Assembly: GCF_000003815.2 (NCBI RefSeq)
Contig: NW_023365750.1
Span: forward strand, 17,335 to 81,334
Source of the DNA: Branchiostoma floridae
Lineage: Eukaryota > Chordata > Leptocardii > Amphioxiformes > Branchiostomatidae
Length of the DNA: 64,000 bases
Reading direction: 5' to 3'
Numbering within the stretch: the first letter of the stretch is position 1; each line of letters opens with the position of its first letter. Made by a program: the position numbers and the translations under genes. This document shows positions 41,251-53,600 of the stretch, in pieces. A model generated the notes under the pieces. The model ran no database searches. It worked only from the letters and a program-made list of their open reading frames with translations, and was not told where the DNA came from.

Positions 41251-43646
41251 CTGCCGTACCTTACGAGCGGCGAGCTCGGGGCGCCAGTCACCGCCCCCGC
41301 CGGACGTCTGGTCTTCAACAGGACCGGCCACTGCCCCCGCCGGCGTGCCTTCGTACAGCATCGTAACCCTGTAGTCCCTCCGATCTTCTAATCGGCGGAG
41401 ACACCCCAGTATCGAGGGGTGCCCCCCTGGACACCCGTGACACGGGCTCGCAGGGAAGACATTCTACAGAGCACAGTCTCTACCGGGGAGAGCGTCTCCG
41501 CCAGGAAGCTGAACACATAGAAAGCCTGTCGTTCGGCACTATCGTTTCCGAGACGTGGAAGGTGCCCTTCGTGGTGAAGGGCGCAAACGAGCGGAAGGGC
41601 TGGGGGTCGCTCCGCGAACCGGGACCCGCTGCGAAGACCGCCTCACGCCCCCTGAGCATCCCTGCCGGCCGGCCGGACCCGGTTAGACGCAGAGGGGACG
41701 GTGACGCCCGCCCTTCTCTTTAAGACCTCGGGGAGTGTAGCATCCGGTCGAGACCGCCGGTGGCTGGCCGGCGGGACCGAGACAGCAGTCCTCCCCTCTG
41801 CCCAAAGGAGGCCTTGGACCGCGGGACGCCCGCTCGAAGTCCGACGCTTAAGGTTAGGCCACTCGTCCGCAAGACCGATTGCATTGAGTCAGAGACTGAA
41901 ACGCCACGCCGGGGTGCCGGGGAAGAGCCGTCTCACCTAGGCCCCGCCGTGAGACTAAACCGCGACCCCATTCCGCGCAAACCCGCGACGCGTCGCCCCT
42001 CCGCCAGGATATAGGTGCTCCCATTTTCGCTCGCCCGCCCTAAACTTTTCGCCGGGAGGACCTAACTCCGTCCTCGACCAGGCTACTCGGAGCGGCTCGC
42101 TGATTGAGTCTGGGGAACGACGGGCGCTCAATGAAGGCCCCCGACCAACGTTCCAAGGGAGCTGCCGGGTCCCGCCGCCGAGCGGGTCGGCCTGGGCGCT
42201 CCTGACTCTCCGCCCGCGCTCGACGTCGTCTTAAGACGGACGAGAAGCGATTGACGCGAGAGCACCGTCGGAGCGCCACCTTGTCGAGGCGGTAAGGAAG
42301 AGTGGGTCGGGGCGGGAGGCCAGGGGCACCGCCCGCTCCTTGCCACGAGGTGTGCAAAGAGCAACACTAGGAGTGGAGTGCACGTGCTTGTGCGGCCGTC
42401 CGTCCGGACGGGCTCGCTTCGTACCCAACGCTCTTCGCAGTCTCTACTGGGGAGTGCCAGCTCGATTGTCCGGGGCGCAAGTCGGACGGCGGAGTTGCGC
42501 CGGGCCCGGTCGGGGTCGCGTGGTGAAACAACTCCCCACGGCCCATCCAAGCGAGGCGTCGCCAGTCCGAGAAGCATTCGGGTTCGGACGCGAGAGACAC
42601 CGCAGGAGGGAACTGCGAAAACCTGAACTTCGGAGGACGAAGCTACACCGATCGCAGCGTGGACACCAGCTTCGACAGACCCCAGCAGCGCGTCACACCA
42701 CCGCGCTACTAAGAGAGCGGCGTTGTGACGCGATTGAAGGTGAAACCAACCCTCGTTTTTCATCTTTGATTTCGCAACGAAAGCTTGTCATTTGCCTCTC
42801 GGCACCACCGTTTCAGGGACGTGAGTGTCGCCCTTCATGGTGAAGGGCGCAAACGAGCGGAAGGGCTGGGGGTCGCTCCGCGAACCGGGACCCGCTGCGA
42901 AGACCGCCTCACGCCCCCTGAGCATCCCTGCCGGCCGAACCCGGTTAGACGCAGAGGGGACGGTGACGCCCGCCCTTCTCTTTAAGACCTCGGGGAGTTT
43001 AGCATCCGGTCGATACCGCCGGTGGCTGGCCGGCGGGACCGAGACAGCAGTCCTCCCCTCTGCCCAAAGGAGGCCTTGGACCGCGGGACGCCCGCTCGAA
43101 GTCCGACGCTTAAGGTTAGGTCACTCGTCCGCAAGACCGATTGCATCGAGTCAGAGACCGAAACGCCAAGCCGGGGTGCCGGGGAAGAGCCGTCTCACCT
43201 AGGCCCCGCCGTGAGACTAAACCGCGACCCCATTCCGCGCAAACCCGCGACGCGACGCCCCTCCGCCAAAACATAGGTGCCCATTTTCGCTCGCCCGCCC
43301 TAAACTTTTCGCCGGGAGGACCTGACTCCGTCCTCGACCAGGCTACTCGGAGCGGCTCGCTGATTGAGTCTGGGGAACGACGGGCGCGCACTCAAGGCGC
43401 CCGACCAACGTTCCAAGGGAGCTGCCGGGTCCCGCCGCCGAGCGGGTCGGCCTGGGCGCCCCTGACTCTCCGCCTGCGCTCGCCGCCGTCTTAAGACGGA
43501 CGACAAGCGATTGACGCGAGAGCACCGTCGGAGCGCCACCTTGTCCAGGCGGTAAGGAAGAGTGGGTCGGGGTGGGAGGCCAGGGGCACCGCCCGCTCCT
43601 TGCCACGAGGTGTGTACAAGTAGACACGAGTGTCTACTTTGTATGG
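41251..43646 (-). other. ITS/spacer-like rDNA region with internal duplication (block 2)
   Basis: Counterpart of about 5500-7910, nearly identical, with the same two ~780-bp copies (about 41573-42350 and 42839-43611) and the same unique middle segment. No 5.8S or 28S recognised. It abuts the 18S 3' end at 43647. Confidence 0.6.
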
Positions 43647-44152
43647 TAATGAACCTTCCGCAGGTTCACCTACGGAAACCGTTACGAGTTTTACTTCCCT
43701 TAAATGATCAAGTTTGATCGGTTTCTCAGCGATCCTCCCGGCGGTTGCCAAAGAGGGCCGACCTCACAAAACCATTCAATCGGTAGTAACGACGGGCGGT
43801 GTGTACAAAGGACAGGGACTTAATCAACGCGTGCTGATGACACGCATCTACTGGGAATACCTCGTTCATGGGAATTAATTCCAATTCCCAGTCCCTATCA
43901 CGAAGGCGGTTCAGCAGGTTACCCGCACCTTTCGGCGAATGCGAAACACTCGCTGATGCCTTCATTGTAGCGAGCGTGTGGTCCCGGACATGTAAGGGCA
44001 TCACAGACCGTAATTGCTCCATCTCGTCTTTGGCTAACAGCCAGCTGGTACCTCTAGTTACGGCGAAATCGAGCGGGATCGCCGAACCAGAGCTAGAGCA
44101 ACCCCCGTCAACAGCCATGCACCACCATCCACAGAATCAAGAAAGAACTCGC
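43647..44152 (-). rRNA. 18S rRNA, 3' part (cut by gap)
   Basis: The last 506 nt of the 18S, matching 7911-8416, including the same unusual CTCGTAACGGTTTCC and GAGGTATTCCC variants. Both copies share the three-base deletion, so it is not a random sequencing error. The gap removes the rest. Confidence 0.9.
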
Positions 44153-44252
44153 NNNNNNNNNNNNNNNNNNNNNNNNNNNNNNNNNNNNNNNNNNNNNNNN
44201 NNNNNNNNNNNNNNNNNNNNNNNNNNNNNNNNNNNNNNNNNNNNNNNNNNNN
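44153..44252. other. Assembly gap (100 N)
   Basis: 100 Ns inside the 18S of block 2. Sequence after the gap is unrelated AT-rich DNA, so ETS, spacer and far TIR of this copy are missing, and the join to the GPCR locus is unproven. Confidence 0.99.
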
Positions 44253-44458
44253 ACATCGATCAAAAGCGTGCGATCACAAATCAATTAAAAGATATTTGTT
44301 TAGTTTTATTTGTGCCTTTCTGTACTATGTAATACAACACTTCTCAACAAGAATGAGGTCAAAGAATGGATGTCGATGATTTTAGCTTCTGTAAAGACAA
44401 TCATAACCTTTTCGGAACTAGTAAAACGGTAATTTGCATTCGCTGATACAGAAGCTGC

Positions 44459-44600
44459 ACATCATGCTTACAACATAGATGACAAGTATTTTAAATATCA
44501 GCACGTTTATACATCATGTTTACAACATAGATGACAGATACTGTAAATATCAACACGTTTACATCATGTTTACAACATTGATGACAAATATTGAAAATGT
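44459..44600. repeat. ~51-bp tandem repeat, three units
   Basis: Units at 44461, 44513 and 44563 share ATCATGTTTACAACATAGAT and AAATATCA-CACGTTTA. Period 50-52 bp. Non-coding, just 3' of the last GPCR exon seen. Confidence 0.75.
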
Positions 44601-44619
44601 AGTGTAAATGTCTAATCAC

Positions 44620-47600
44620 CTAATCGTTATGAATCCAAAAATCCAGGTAAGTCCGACCAGCACCATGACAGTGATGGCTATGCGAAGCTGTTGCTTGATC
44701 GCATATTTCCTTGGATCAGCAGCTTCCCCTAGGACACATCAAATAATGATAGTACTTTCCAATTTTTGTTTATAAAAACGGACATTCTACTCCAATGGTC
44801 GGGTATATTGGCGCGAGTCTCGGTTTTAGCCATTAGCCACAAAAAAATGCGGAACTTCAACAGTTGGATTGTCCACCTGAGTGCGTCCATCAGCTATGCT
44901 CTTTCCTCAAAGCAGTATGAGGAGTATGTGCTTTTTTTAAATGATCTAAGACATGCAAGACGAACAAACTACTCAATAATGCAACTTGGCAATTGGCTAT
45001 CGTTTATCAAAAATAGTATTGACGTACTAAACATGCTACCCACGATAACCATTTTATGCTGGGTGTACTTTTTTGTATATTACAACTGACCTTTAGCTCT
45101 GCCCCTACTGACCAGTTTCCTGATAACCATGATGTACACGACGGTGTTAAAAAGTAGTACCAGTCCAGCAGGCAACAGGAACCCAAAGTACAGCTGGTTA
45201 CCCTGCAGCCAGCAACTAGCCAGTAACAAAACGTAGCAAACAGAATATATCTTTGACATGGTCATGGAAAACCATAATTTTTGTCAAATACATGTACAAA
45301 AGACAATCACAAGTCGTACACTTCCCATTATATGCTTTAACTATGGTTAGATTAAAAGTAATTCAATCACTATGTTGTTTCTGCTTGTTCGAATGCCGAT
45401 GACTTTACTTTATCTCAGAATGTGCTAAGAGCCATGATGTGTAAAATACTATTCTGTTTGGATGAAATGCATCACGGTGTCTTTTTACCAATATATGGTA
45501 GGTGCTTTACAAAAACAACGCTAATACATCACAGCTCACAATCTGTTGCTCCTGTAGGTCTGTTGTCCTTCGGAATAGTTGCTGGGGACGTCCGCAAGCA
45601 ATGTAATAATGGCAATGACCAAGGGAAGACCTAAAAGATATACAAGCCCACATTAGCGTGACTGTGTAGCTGCGAAAATAAAATCAACCATAACTTTCAT
45701 TTTGACCTTTGCATGTAATACAACATTTTTCGTCCTTTAATTTAAAAAAAAATGATGCGCACAATAGAGTCCATTCCAAGACACCATGAGGGTTTTTAGG
45801 CGATATTTATAATTAGTCTGAATTATTTTGAATAAAAGAATATCTGAGCCACAATAATTAAATTATTTTTAAAAAATTGACTAAGAAAGTACTCATATAT
45901 TTGAATTCCTTTGAATATTTTAGAAACATTTTGAAAGTAACTGTACAAAAATATCTTTATTTAGAATAATTGTGAAACCTCTGTGTGATTATTTCACATT
46001 TACAAAAAATGGTAAACCTCGCCAAATAGTTAAATTAGTTTATTGCCCCCATAAAAGTAAGCCCTATTGTTGTATCTGTATATTTTTAGATTTCACTGGT
46101 GGATCCTTTGTGGTGGGCCATTGTTTCATGGCACCCAACCATACTTTGCAAGGATGTGTGAATTGCTATCTTCCCAGCCCACTGAACCATTTACAAAAAA
46201 TGGTAGATAATGGTAGAATGCTGTTATCATTATTTAGAAACCATTAGAAGTATCCAATTCCACACGATGAATATTCCCAACGTTTTACAGGACCAGGGAA
46301 ATATTTATAAAGTTGAAACAGTGTTACAAATATTTCTGAAGTATCAAATGTCCTAGACATATAATTACAAAACTTTAAAATCAATTCTAAACAATGGCCA
46401 CAAACATCCGCATGGTGTCTTGGAATGGACTCTACTAAGAAAATAATAATCCTAAAACTATCTAGAGTCCAATAAGCAATCGAAAATTCTACCTTTTTTT
46501 TAGCATCGTAATTTCCCAAGTATTTTGACTAAAACGCATTTCGTGTTCTGTAAAGATTATAAAATAAGACTAAAATAATACAGGCATCAAAATGGTACCA
46601 AATAAATGTTTAGAAGTAAAAAAAAACACAATTATAATGTTATTGTACTCACCCCATGCTAAGATGGCTGCCTTTAGGAAGAATCTAGACACATATGTGC
46701 CCAAGACTTTCACGAAGGCCAGGTACATGTTGAAGGCTTCAACTGCCATCCACAGAAATACAGCCAAAAGGAAGTAGTGCAGGAGAAATGCCACGGCAGT
46801 GCAACCGGCGGGAGAACTGGTTGCATCGATGCCTGCCAGGAAGATGATGAGAGTCGCCAGTAGTGCCACACATAGGTTAATCAGGATGCGGTGTGGTCGG
46901 GTCTGACGAAGTTGCCTGGAAACAAAAGACACGTTATTGTCATGGCAGGTACGTACTGTGAGGAAACACAGTAAAGTGTTATAACTCATGTGTAAAATCG
47001 CCAGTTCCACTTCATATACCATTTTAGTCCGGTCCCTTTTTAAAGGCATGCTAACATTACTTAACATTACCATTATATCCCAGTAACCATAGAAATATAG
47101 CTTGAGGTCTAGACCATGTAATACTAACAACAGTTTAAGTATCGTGGAAAAACAAAATTAATGCATTTCCAACACTGCAAAATGCTCACAACAGTTTTAG
47201 TACCATGTTTGCCTGTGGTAAAATTAAATACTAGCATCAGCATAAGCACAATGTGATGCTAAAACCAGCTTCATCACCACAACCTGATAACTTTAGAATT
47301 TATAATCAGGGAATGAAAACCCTAGTTCTATCAACATGCAATAATTACAATAATTCTGGCAGATCGGAAAGTTAGCGGCAATTTGATAATTATAATTATT
47401 TGTCTCAAAAGAATGTTATTCGCAGTACAATTCAAATATATTTAGAGATTACATAAAACATTTGTATCAACGTTCGCTTTTATATTATAGAAATCCATTG
47501 ACAGAAGGAGCCGTATATGCAACTTACTTGAATGCCAGGTAGATAATTAGAGTGATCGCAAGGCCTGTGATGGACAGAGCAATCCCACTCTTACTGATGA

Positions 47601-47637
47601 CGTCCAGTGCAAAGTTGTGCAGGCCTCCGGAAATGTC
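44620..47637 (-). CDS. Adhesion GPCR seven-helix region, exons for TM1-TM6
   Basis: Five exons in phase. 47528-47637: LDVISKSGIALSITGLAITL (TM1). 46652-46915: RPHRILINLCVALLATLIIF (TM2), TAVAFLLHYFLLAVFLWMAV (TM3), FFLKAAILAWG (TM4 start). 45540-45630: LPLVIAIITLLADVPSNYSE (TM4 end, loop 2). 45091-45215: CWLQGNQLYFGFLLPAGLVL, FNTVVYIMVIRKL (TM5). 44620-44728: LRIAITVMVLVGLTWIFGFI (TM6). The conserved cysteine pair of TM3 (AGCTAV) and loop 2 (CWL), AWG-LPL in TM4 and GLTWIFG in TM6 are family hallmarks. TM7 is not found below 44620. Confidence 0.92.
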
Positions 47638-50600
47638 CTGAAATTTAACGTAATGATGTTAGACCACAATCAAACATCCTCAACTTAGATAACAATCCAT
47701 CTATTAGTAACTTAAGTTGCAAGCTTTCTTTAGCAAGCATTATACATATTATAGCGGATGAACGTAACGGTTATAGTTTATCCGCTATAATTTTTTTCTC
47801 ATATTAAATCTTATTTTCACAACACTACATGTTCAACACGTTATGATATTTTTTGCATAAATCTAAGAGTGATAGATCATTATATATTAGGTTTTTTCTG
47901 CCTTTACACTCCGAATCAGGCATCTCTCTAGAATCTTTAAAAACATTTTGTTAAGAGAATGGACGACTTTGCAAGGCTAGAATCAAGTCCAAATCAGTTT
48001 GTTATATCATCTTCATGCCAGCCTGAATTTTTGACGTTTTAGTTTATACGTTAATACATACATTTCTTTATTGACATACCGTTAGAACAGCAAAGTTGGT
48101 GAGATGGTTGCACTCACACACAACCCTGTTAAAATCAAGTCCAACAAAGTCACATCCTTCTGTCGACCAAGCACCTCCTCCACCGTCAACATTGAAGTCC
48201 CAAAACACACAGTTAATGTTACTAACAGTGATGTTCGTGCGATTCTGAACCTGTGAGGGGATTCAAAGCACAGAAATAAAAAAAAAAAAACTGCCCTTTG
48301 CAGCATCAATGCATGGTTTCCTTAATTTTGTTTTTCTCTATTTCAGATTCTGTACATTGTACATTGATTTCAAAGTACTTTTGTATCTGAATGGTGAATG
48401 TTACAAGGGTAAGGGCATATGCTGAATACTAAACTGGCGCAAAGATGGCAAGTATCACATATTAAAATCAAAGACTTAAAAAATCAATATAACAAAGGAA
48501 AAGAATGGATTTTTATTACTTCTGGTAAACTTTGAATCTGGTCGACTTAGTCAATGCCCCCCCCCCCCCCCCACTAGAAATTAAGAAAGGTTCTTTGGGC
48601 TTGTTTAATTCCACTTAAAATATAACAAGTAGTCTTGTTACTACCGGGCTGTAACTTTTTTTTTTCAAACTTAAAAGCCGATTGCAAAACTTTATCGCAT
48701 AACGAGAATCTATGAAATAGGTGCAGACGTTTTTGATTGTTTGAAGATTTTATTGATATATTTACTTACCACCGGAAGGTATCGGGTTACTACTGGGTTG
48801 GTGAGATTGTTGAGTCGATAACCAGCAATTCTACCGGCAATTACCCGGCTGTTCACCCTGGTTTTTGATGAAGCAGTTGTCTGGTTGGACTGGAACAGCT
48901 GGCTGTTCTGGTATATGATGAAACTCACTCGAACTTCCTCATCTGTTGGATTTTAGATATAAAATTCGAAAATTCCCATTTTTCCTACAAATTATATCCA
49001 GAGTTATATTTAAAACGTATACGCTGTAAGTATAAAAACATAAATATACCGAGGACACCATTTATTGAAAATGATATTTTCGACGAGAATTATTCAGATA
49101 ACTATCTAACATGAATGAAACTTGCTAATTTACTTGTAAAGTTATAAGGGTCATCGTGGATGAATGCATTTCTTCCTGATAGCGTAATTACTATTTTCGC
49201 AATCAAATGATTTTGGATGGCAATAAGACAGAGTTTTTCATCATATCTACATTTTGCATTTAAGTATGACTTTCTCTCCTTACCATTTACCTAATATCCT
49301 TAACCAATATTAAACAGCTGAACATGTAAAAACAAACAAACCAGCTGTATTTCCTTCGAAGGAAGCAAGAACTGATCCAAGATCTTCCGGCAGAGCTATG
49401 GAAGCATCCACCTCATCGTTCGGGATAAAGGACGAGTCGGAGTAGGATCTAACCAATTCATCCTCTAAGTATCCACCGCCTTCAAGTGATGCCAAGCCAA
49501 TGCTGCAAAAAGGGACCAAAAAGATTTTTTTTCCTGCGGGGAGAGATATGTTCACTGTACATCTACTTCCACATCTACATCTACATGGTACTGGGCAAAA
49601 TAACAGTAGGCATGGGAATTACGACGTGTTCTAAGTTGTTGATTCCTTTGATCCCGATTAGCAATGTAAACTGCCAAACGTTTGCATCGGCTGGATTCGA
49701 ATGTTGAAATGCAGATAATCTGTTTTCTAAGTGGCCAACAAACTAGTACAATATATATCTGTAACTTTCCATATGACTGTTTAGGAGTTATTACCTGTTG
49801 GTTAGGTCTGCCATTCTTATCAGGAAAGTCTCCACCCCAATATTTTGTTCAATGCGTCGGAAACGGTTTGTTGCCAGATTGACACGGTCGTTGAACTTCT
49901 CGAGTGATTGTATAATTCTGCAAAAAGGAAACTCGTTTAACGTGATATTATGTCCTAAGTATAAACAAGGGTTTATGACCCATCATGAGGTGCTATTATT
50001 TATGATTGGTTACTTCAACCACCGAATGAAGGATTGAACGTAGTAAGATGGTATTATGAACCGACCAAGAATTATAGCACCATGTATACCTAAGAAAATA
50101 GATTCATTACATTGTTGTTTTATAGACATCTTTCTATTCGTAACAGCTACAAATTGATCATTTTCGTATTTCAATGTCTCAGTTTTTGTTCCTTGGTTAA
50201 CGAAACCTGGCTATATAATAGAATATGTAAATTTGACCTTTTTTTAAATAATACCAGGCAATACGAAATTAAAAGCACTGGTGGACAGCAGATTATATTC
50301 CTGGATGCCATGTAATAAACTGGATAAGTATACATAAATTAGATAGCTTAGCAGGTTAAAATTATCTATTATGTAAATCATGCTTACTGATATATGATAT
50401 TGTATTCAGAATTACCTTGAAGGAGCTCGGTTCCTAACTTGACTCTGATAAAGGACGTTATCATCAGCATTCATTATCTGGTCAACGGACACAACGAAGA
50501 AATAGCCAACCTGTAAGTAAAAGTAGACATAAAAAGGCACGTTGTGGATGAAAAGAAGTTTTGCTCAGATGTACATGATGGTCAAATTGAACAAAAAGCA

Positions 50601-53600
50601 ATGTATGAGTTCCTAGCTTAAAGGTCAACTATTTTTCACTGCAAGAAAGTGGCTGATATGCAGACGGACACAGCGGATTCCAATTTGCAACAACAAACAG
50701 ATGCTGACGGATCCCCCTTACCACCCCCACCCCCCCGAAAATGTTTAAAAAATCACGGATCCCACAAACATCCGCAACGCATTCCTTGGTATCAGTAACT
50801 CGCGGTTGACGCGGAATTGGTATTTATCCACCCTAACTGTCGTTAGAAGGTATTGACTTACATTCTCGTCTGCAGTGGTATTTGCTACGTTTTCCAGGAC
50901 AATGGAGGCATCTGTGATGTTTTCTGCCGTAAGCACTGTCCCGTCAAATGTAAGTATTTCTAAATCTGCAGCTACTCCTACCACATTGTCTGGATTAAGA
51001 GGCACCTGGAAAATCAAGAAATAGACATTTTTTACCTACGGTACATTTTATACGAATATGAAACTTAATTCAAATTAATTCAGTTACCCACAATGAGAAT
51101 ATCAGATTGTTTTTCCAAACTATAGTATCATTTGCATTCTAATGAGACAAAATTGTTTAGAAAAAGGATGAGGTCGTTTAACTCTCGCTAGAAATTCAAC
51201 AATGTTAAACTGACATTAAAAAAAAACACTTTGACCTAAAACACGGTAAACGGTTATATATTGTGCTGACGCTGTGTAGTCAAGAAGTAAGAAATCAACA
51301 AAATTCAGTCAGTGCAAATACCTGACGCCTATAACTAAATTTTATGCTGTTTTAGATTTCAACGATTTTAGACAAACATAGTCCGACAGACTTTGTATAA
51401 TTTCACATTACCTGTGACAGTTTGGACAAGTCAAGGTCACAATCCAACAGCTCAGGACTTGCCCAGCTGACCCCAGTCTGAATACTTCCCATACAGCGTC
51501 GGACTGCCAGCGGAAAACCAACTGGAAAATAAAAGAAATTGAAACATCTAAAAACAACAAATCATATTTGGACCATATAATCCTTGACATAAAATCGAAT
51601 TCACTAAATATTTTGCATCAATGGAATTTATTCTTACCACTTTTAGTGTTGTCTGCACACCTTTGAATTGAAAAGGCATGTTTGTCTCCTGAAGAGCTTG
51701 GGAATGTCAGGGTCACATTATTAGATGATGGGTCTGTGGCTGTCACTGTTTCACCGTAACACGTTGCTGTGGAAACAACAGCATATTATCCGTATTTTTA
51801 GGCTTAACAAGAGAAATGCGCATATATTGTCATACCATCCATAGAAAAGAGCAAACATGTAATTGTATACAGTTTTAGACTCATAGAGACTCCTAGATTT
51901 AGTCAGGGTAGGTAGGGATGGTTGGTTCAATTTTAGGCCGGGACTTCCGTATTACGTTCGTAACGAAAAACGAAAACAACCCTTTACGACATGTCCGAGC
52001 CGATTCGACCCTAGGATCGACCTCAGGCCCACACATCCTTTGAATTGGATCCAGATGCATATGGCCAAGCAGCAGGGTTGCTTATGCCGCTCGGCCATTG
52101 AGGCATGCTTTGAGTCTTAGTAATGCTTAGTAGCGACAGAAATGGGTATTTATCACTAGCAAGTTTTTAATTAACTAGTCCTTTTTACGAAAATAAAAAC
52201 AAAAATTTCTAATCACTTCAGAAATAAGATAAAAAAGAATGATAAGGCATACTTGCACTTAGGAGTGTGACACTGTTTGGATCCACCTCAAGAGAGCTAG
52301 GTAACTGGGCAGCTGTCTTCAGGTCATCGTAGATACTATCATAGAGGTCTTTGTCTTGGAGCACTGAATCTTGGACATTTATGCTCTGGATTGCATGGAC
52401 ACTGTCACTTCCTGGTCTGTAAAAAATGTAATAAATAGTGGCAGAATCAAAATAATATTTGGAGAATGTGGCACTAACAATGTTAAACTGCATGAATGAT
52501 ATTTAGTAGGTTTTGTAGCAACGTACGGTCTATGATGTCTTATATGTATACTAATAAGTAAAATTAATGGTATAATTTTATCATTATTACCTTTTTGCCA
52601 GTCACTTGGAAAAATAAAACGTTGATCACTATCTTTTAGTGAACGGTGTTATGTATGATTCACCTACTAGTAGTTGAAAAACTTCTGCCACTGTTTTTTT
52701 TTTCTTATTCATCGAGGAACAAAGTACTACAAACGTAATAATAGAAAACTTACTTTACATCGTTTACCCTGATTGATGCCTGGCCTTGAACCCTACTCAA
52801 AGCTTGCTGATACTGAAATGCGTAAAATAACTCTAGTCAAGATCAGTATTCAATGTATAGACTTCATCACTATAGACAACACTATACAGGCTATAAAAGT
52901 ATAGATACTTCTAATTTAAAAAAAAAAGTATACAAGTAAGGTAAAAGTAACTTATGATAAGGTATTGTACAAAAGTGCGCTCATTCTCGAATGTGGATCC
53001 CCATAAAATATCGAATTGAATAAGAGTAGCATTGTACGACCAGTACAAAATATAAATTGTTGTTTTTGCAGATGTAGGGGAACAGACAGAGGCTTACACC
53101 AGATAAACATAGCAGCGACCCCGACGCGACCTATAGCTAGCGCCTTGAAATTTAGACTCTTTGACATCCAGACTTTAAATGATTTGCTGCCTGTTTTGAA
53201 AGCCAAGTTTTTTTGTTTTTTTTTTTCTGAATGATATTCCAGATATAAAGTTACATATTATATTATATTACATACATCCAATTCAAATTTCAGCAAGGAT
53301 GCAGTATTATGAAGTGAAATTGAGGCCTGGACAGATTAATCAAAGTCAAATGTGTCCAAATATTCAGGCTTTATCTCACAAGTATTCGGGCGCATTGCCT
53401 ACTAGCAGGTTAATGCTACAAGAATAGTTATTGAGTCCTACCTACCCAGTCCACGATCACGCTACTGATATTTCGGAAAGCTGCCGAAGTTGGGTCCGTC
53501 ATATCAGGGGTGAAGTTCCAGTCAGCTATTATGACACTGGAAACAAACCTCACGGTGCCTGGAAAAATCATAGGGAGCGTTTTGATTATTTTGTGTTTAA

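Larger units (their letters stand above)
35067..44152 (-). mobile_element. Giant piggyBac/rDNA composite element, copy 2 (cut by gap at the rDNA side)
   Basis: From the TTAA/TIR at 35067 through 127-bp repeats, intact transposase, SINE, spacer, 124-bp repeats, ITS-like spacer and the 18S 3' part. All genes lie on the minus strand. Adding the part of copy 1 that lies beyond the gap point (8417-16560) gives at least about 17 kb, far above the 2-10 kb usual for piggyBac elements. Unit identity is an inference from shared ends and the duplicated internal order. Confidence 0.6.

Noticed and set aside
38545-41391. 948-codon plus-strand open frame
   Set aside because: It is a 124-bp repeat read in rotating phase; the other frames are open too and the peptide has no family resemblance. 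Stop-free DNA, not a gene.
37036-44152. Simple segmental duplication of a host locus
   Set aside because: The flanks of the two blocks are unrelated, and the outer ends carry TTAA and inverted repeats, which fits a mobile element better. Assembly error is still possible.
44253-44620. TM7 exon of the adhesion GPCR
   Set aside because: I looked on the minus strand for a hydrophobic exon with the expected motif after TM6 and found none; only the 51-bp repeat is there.
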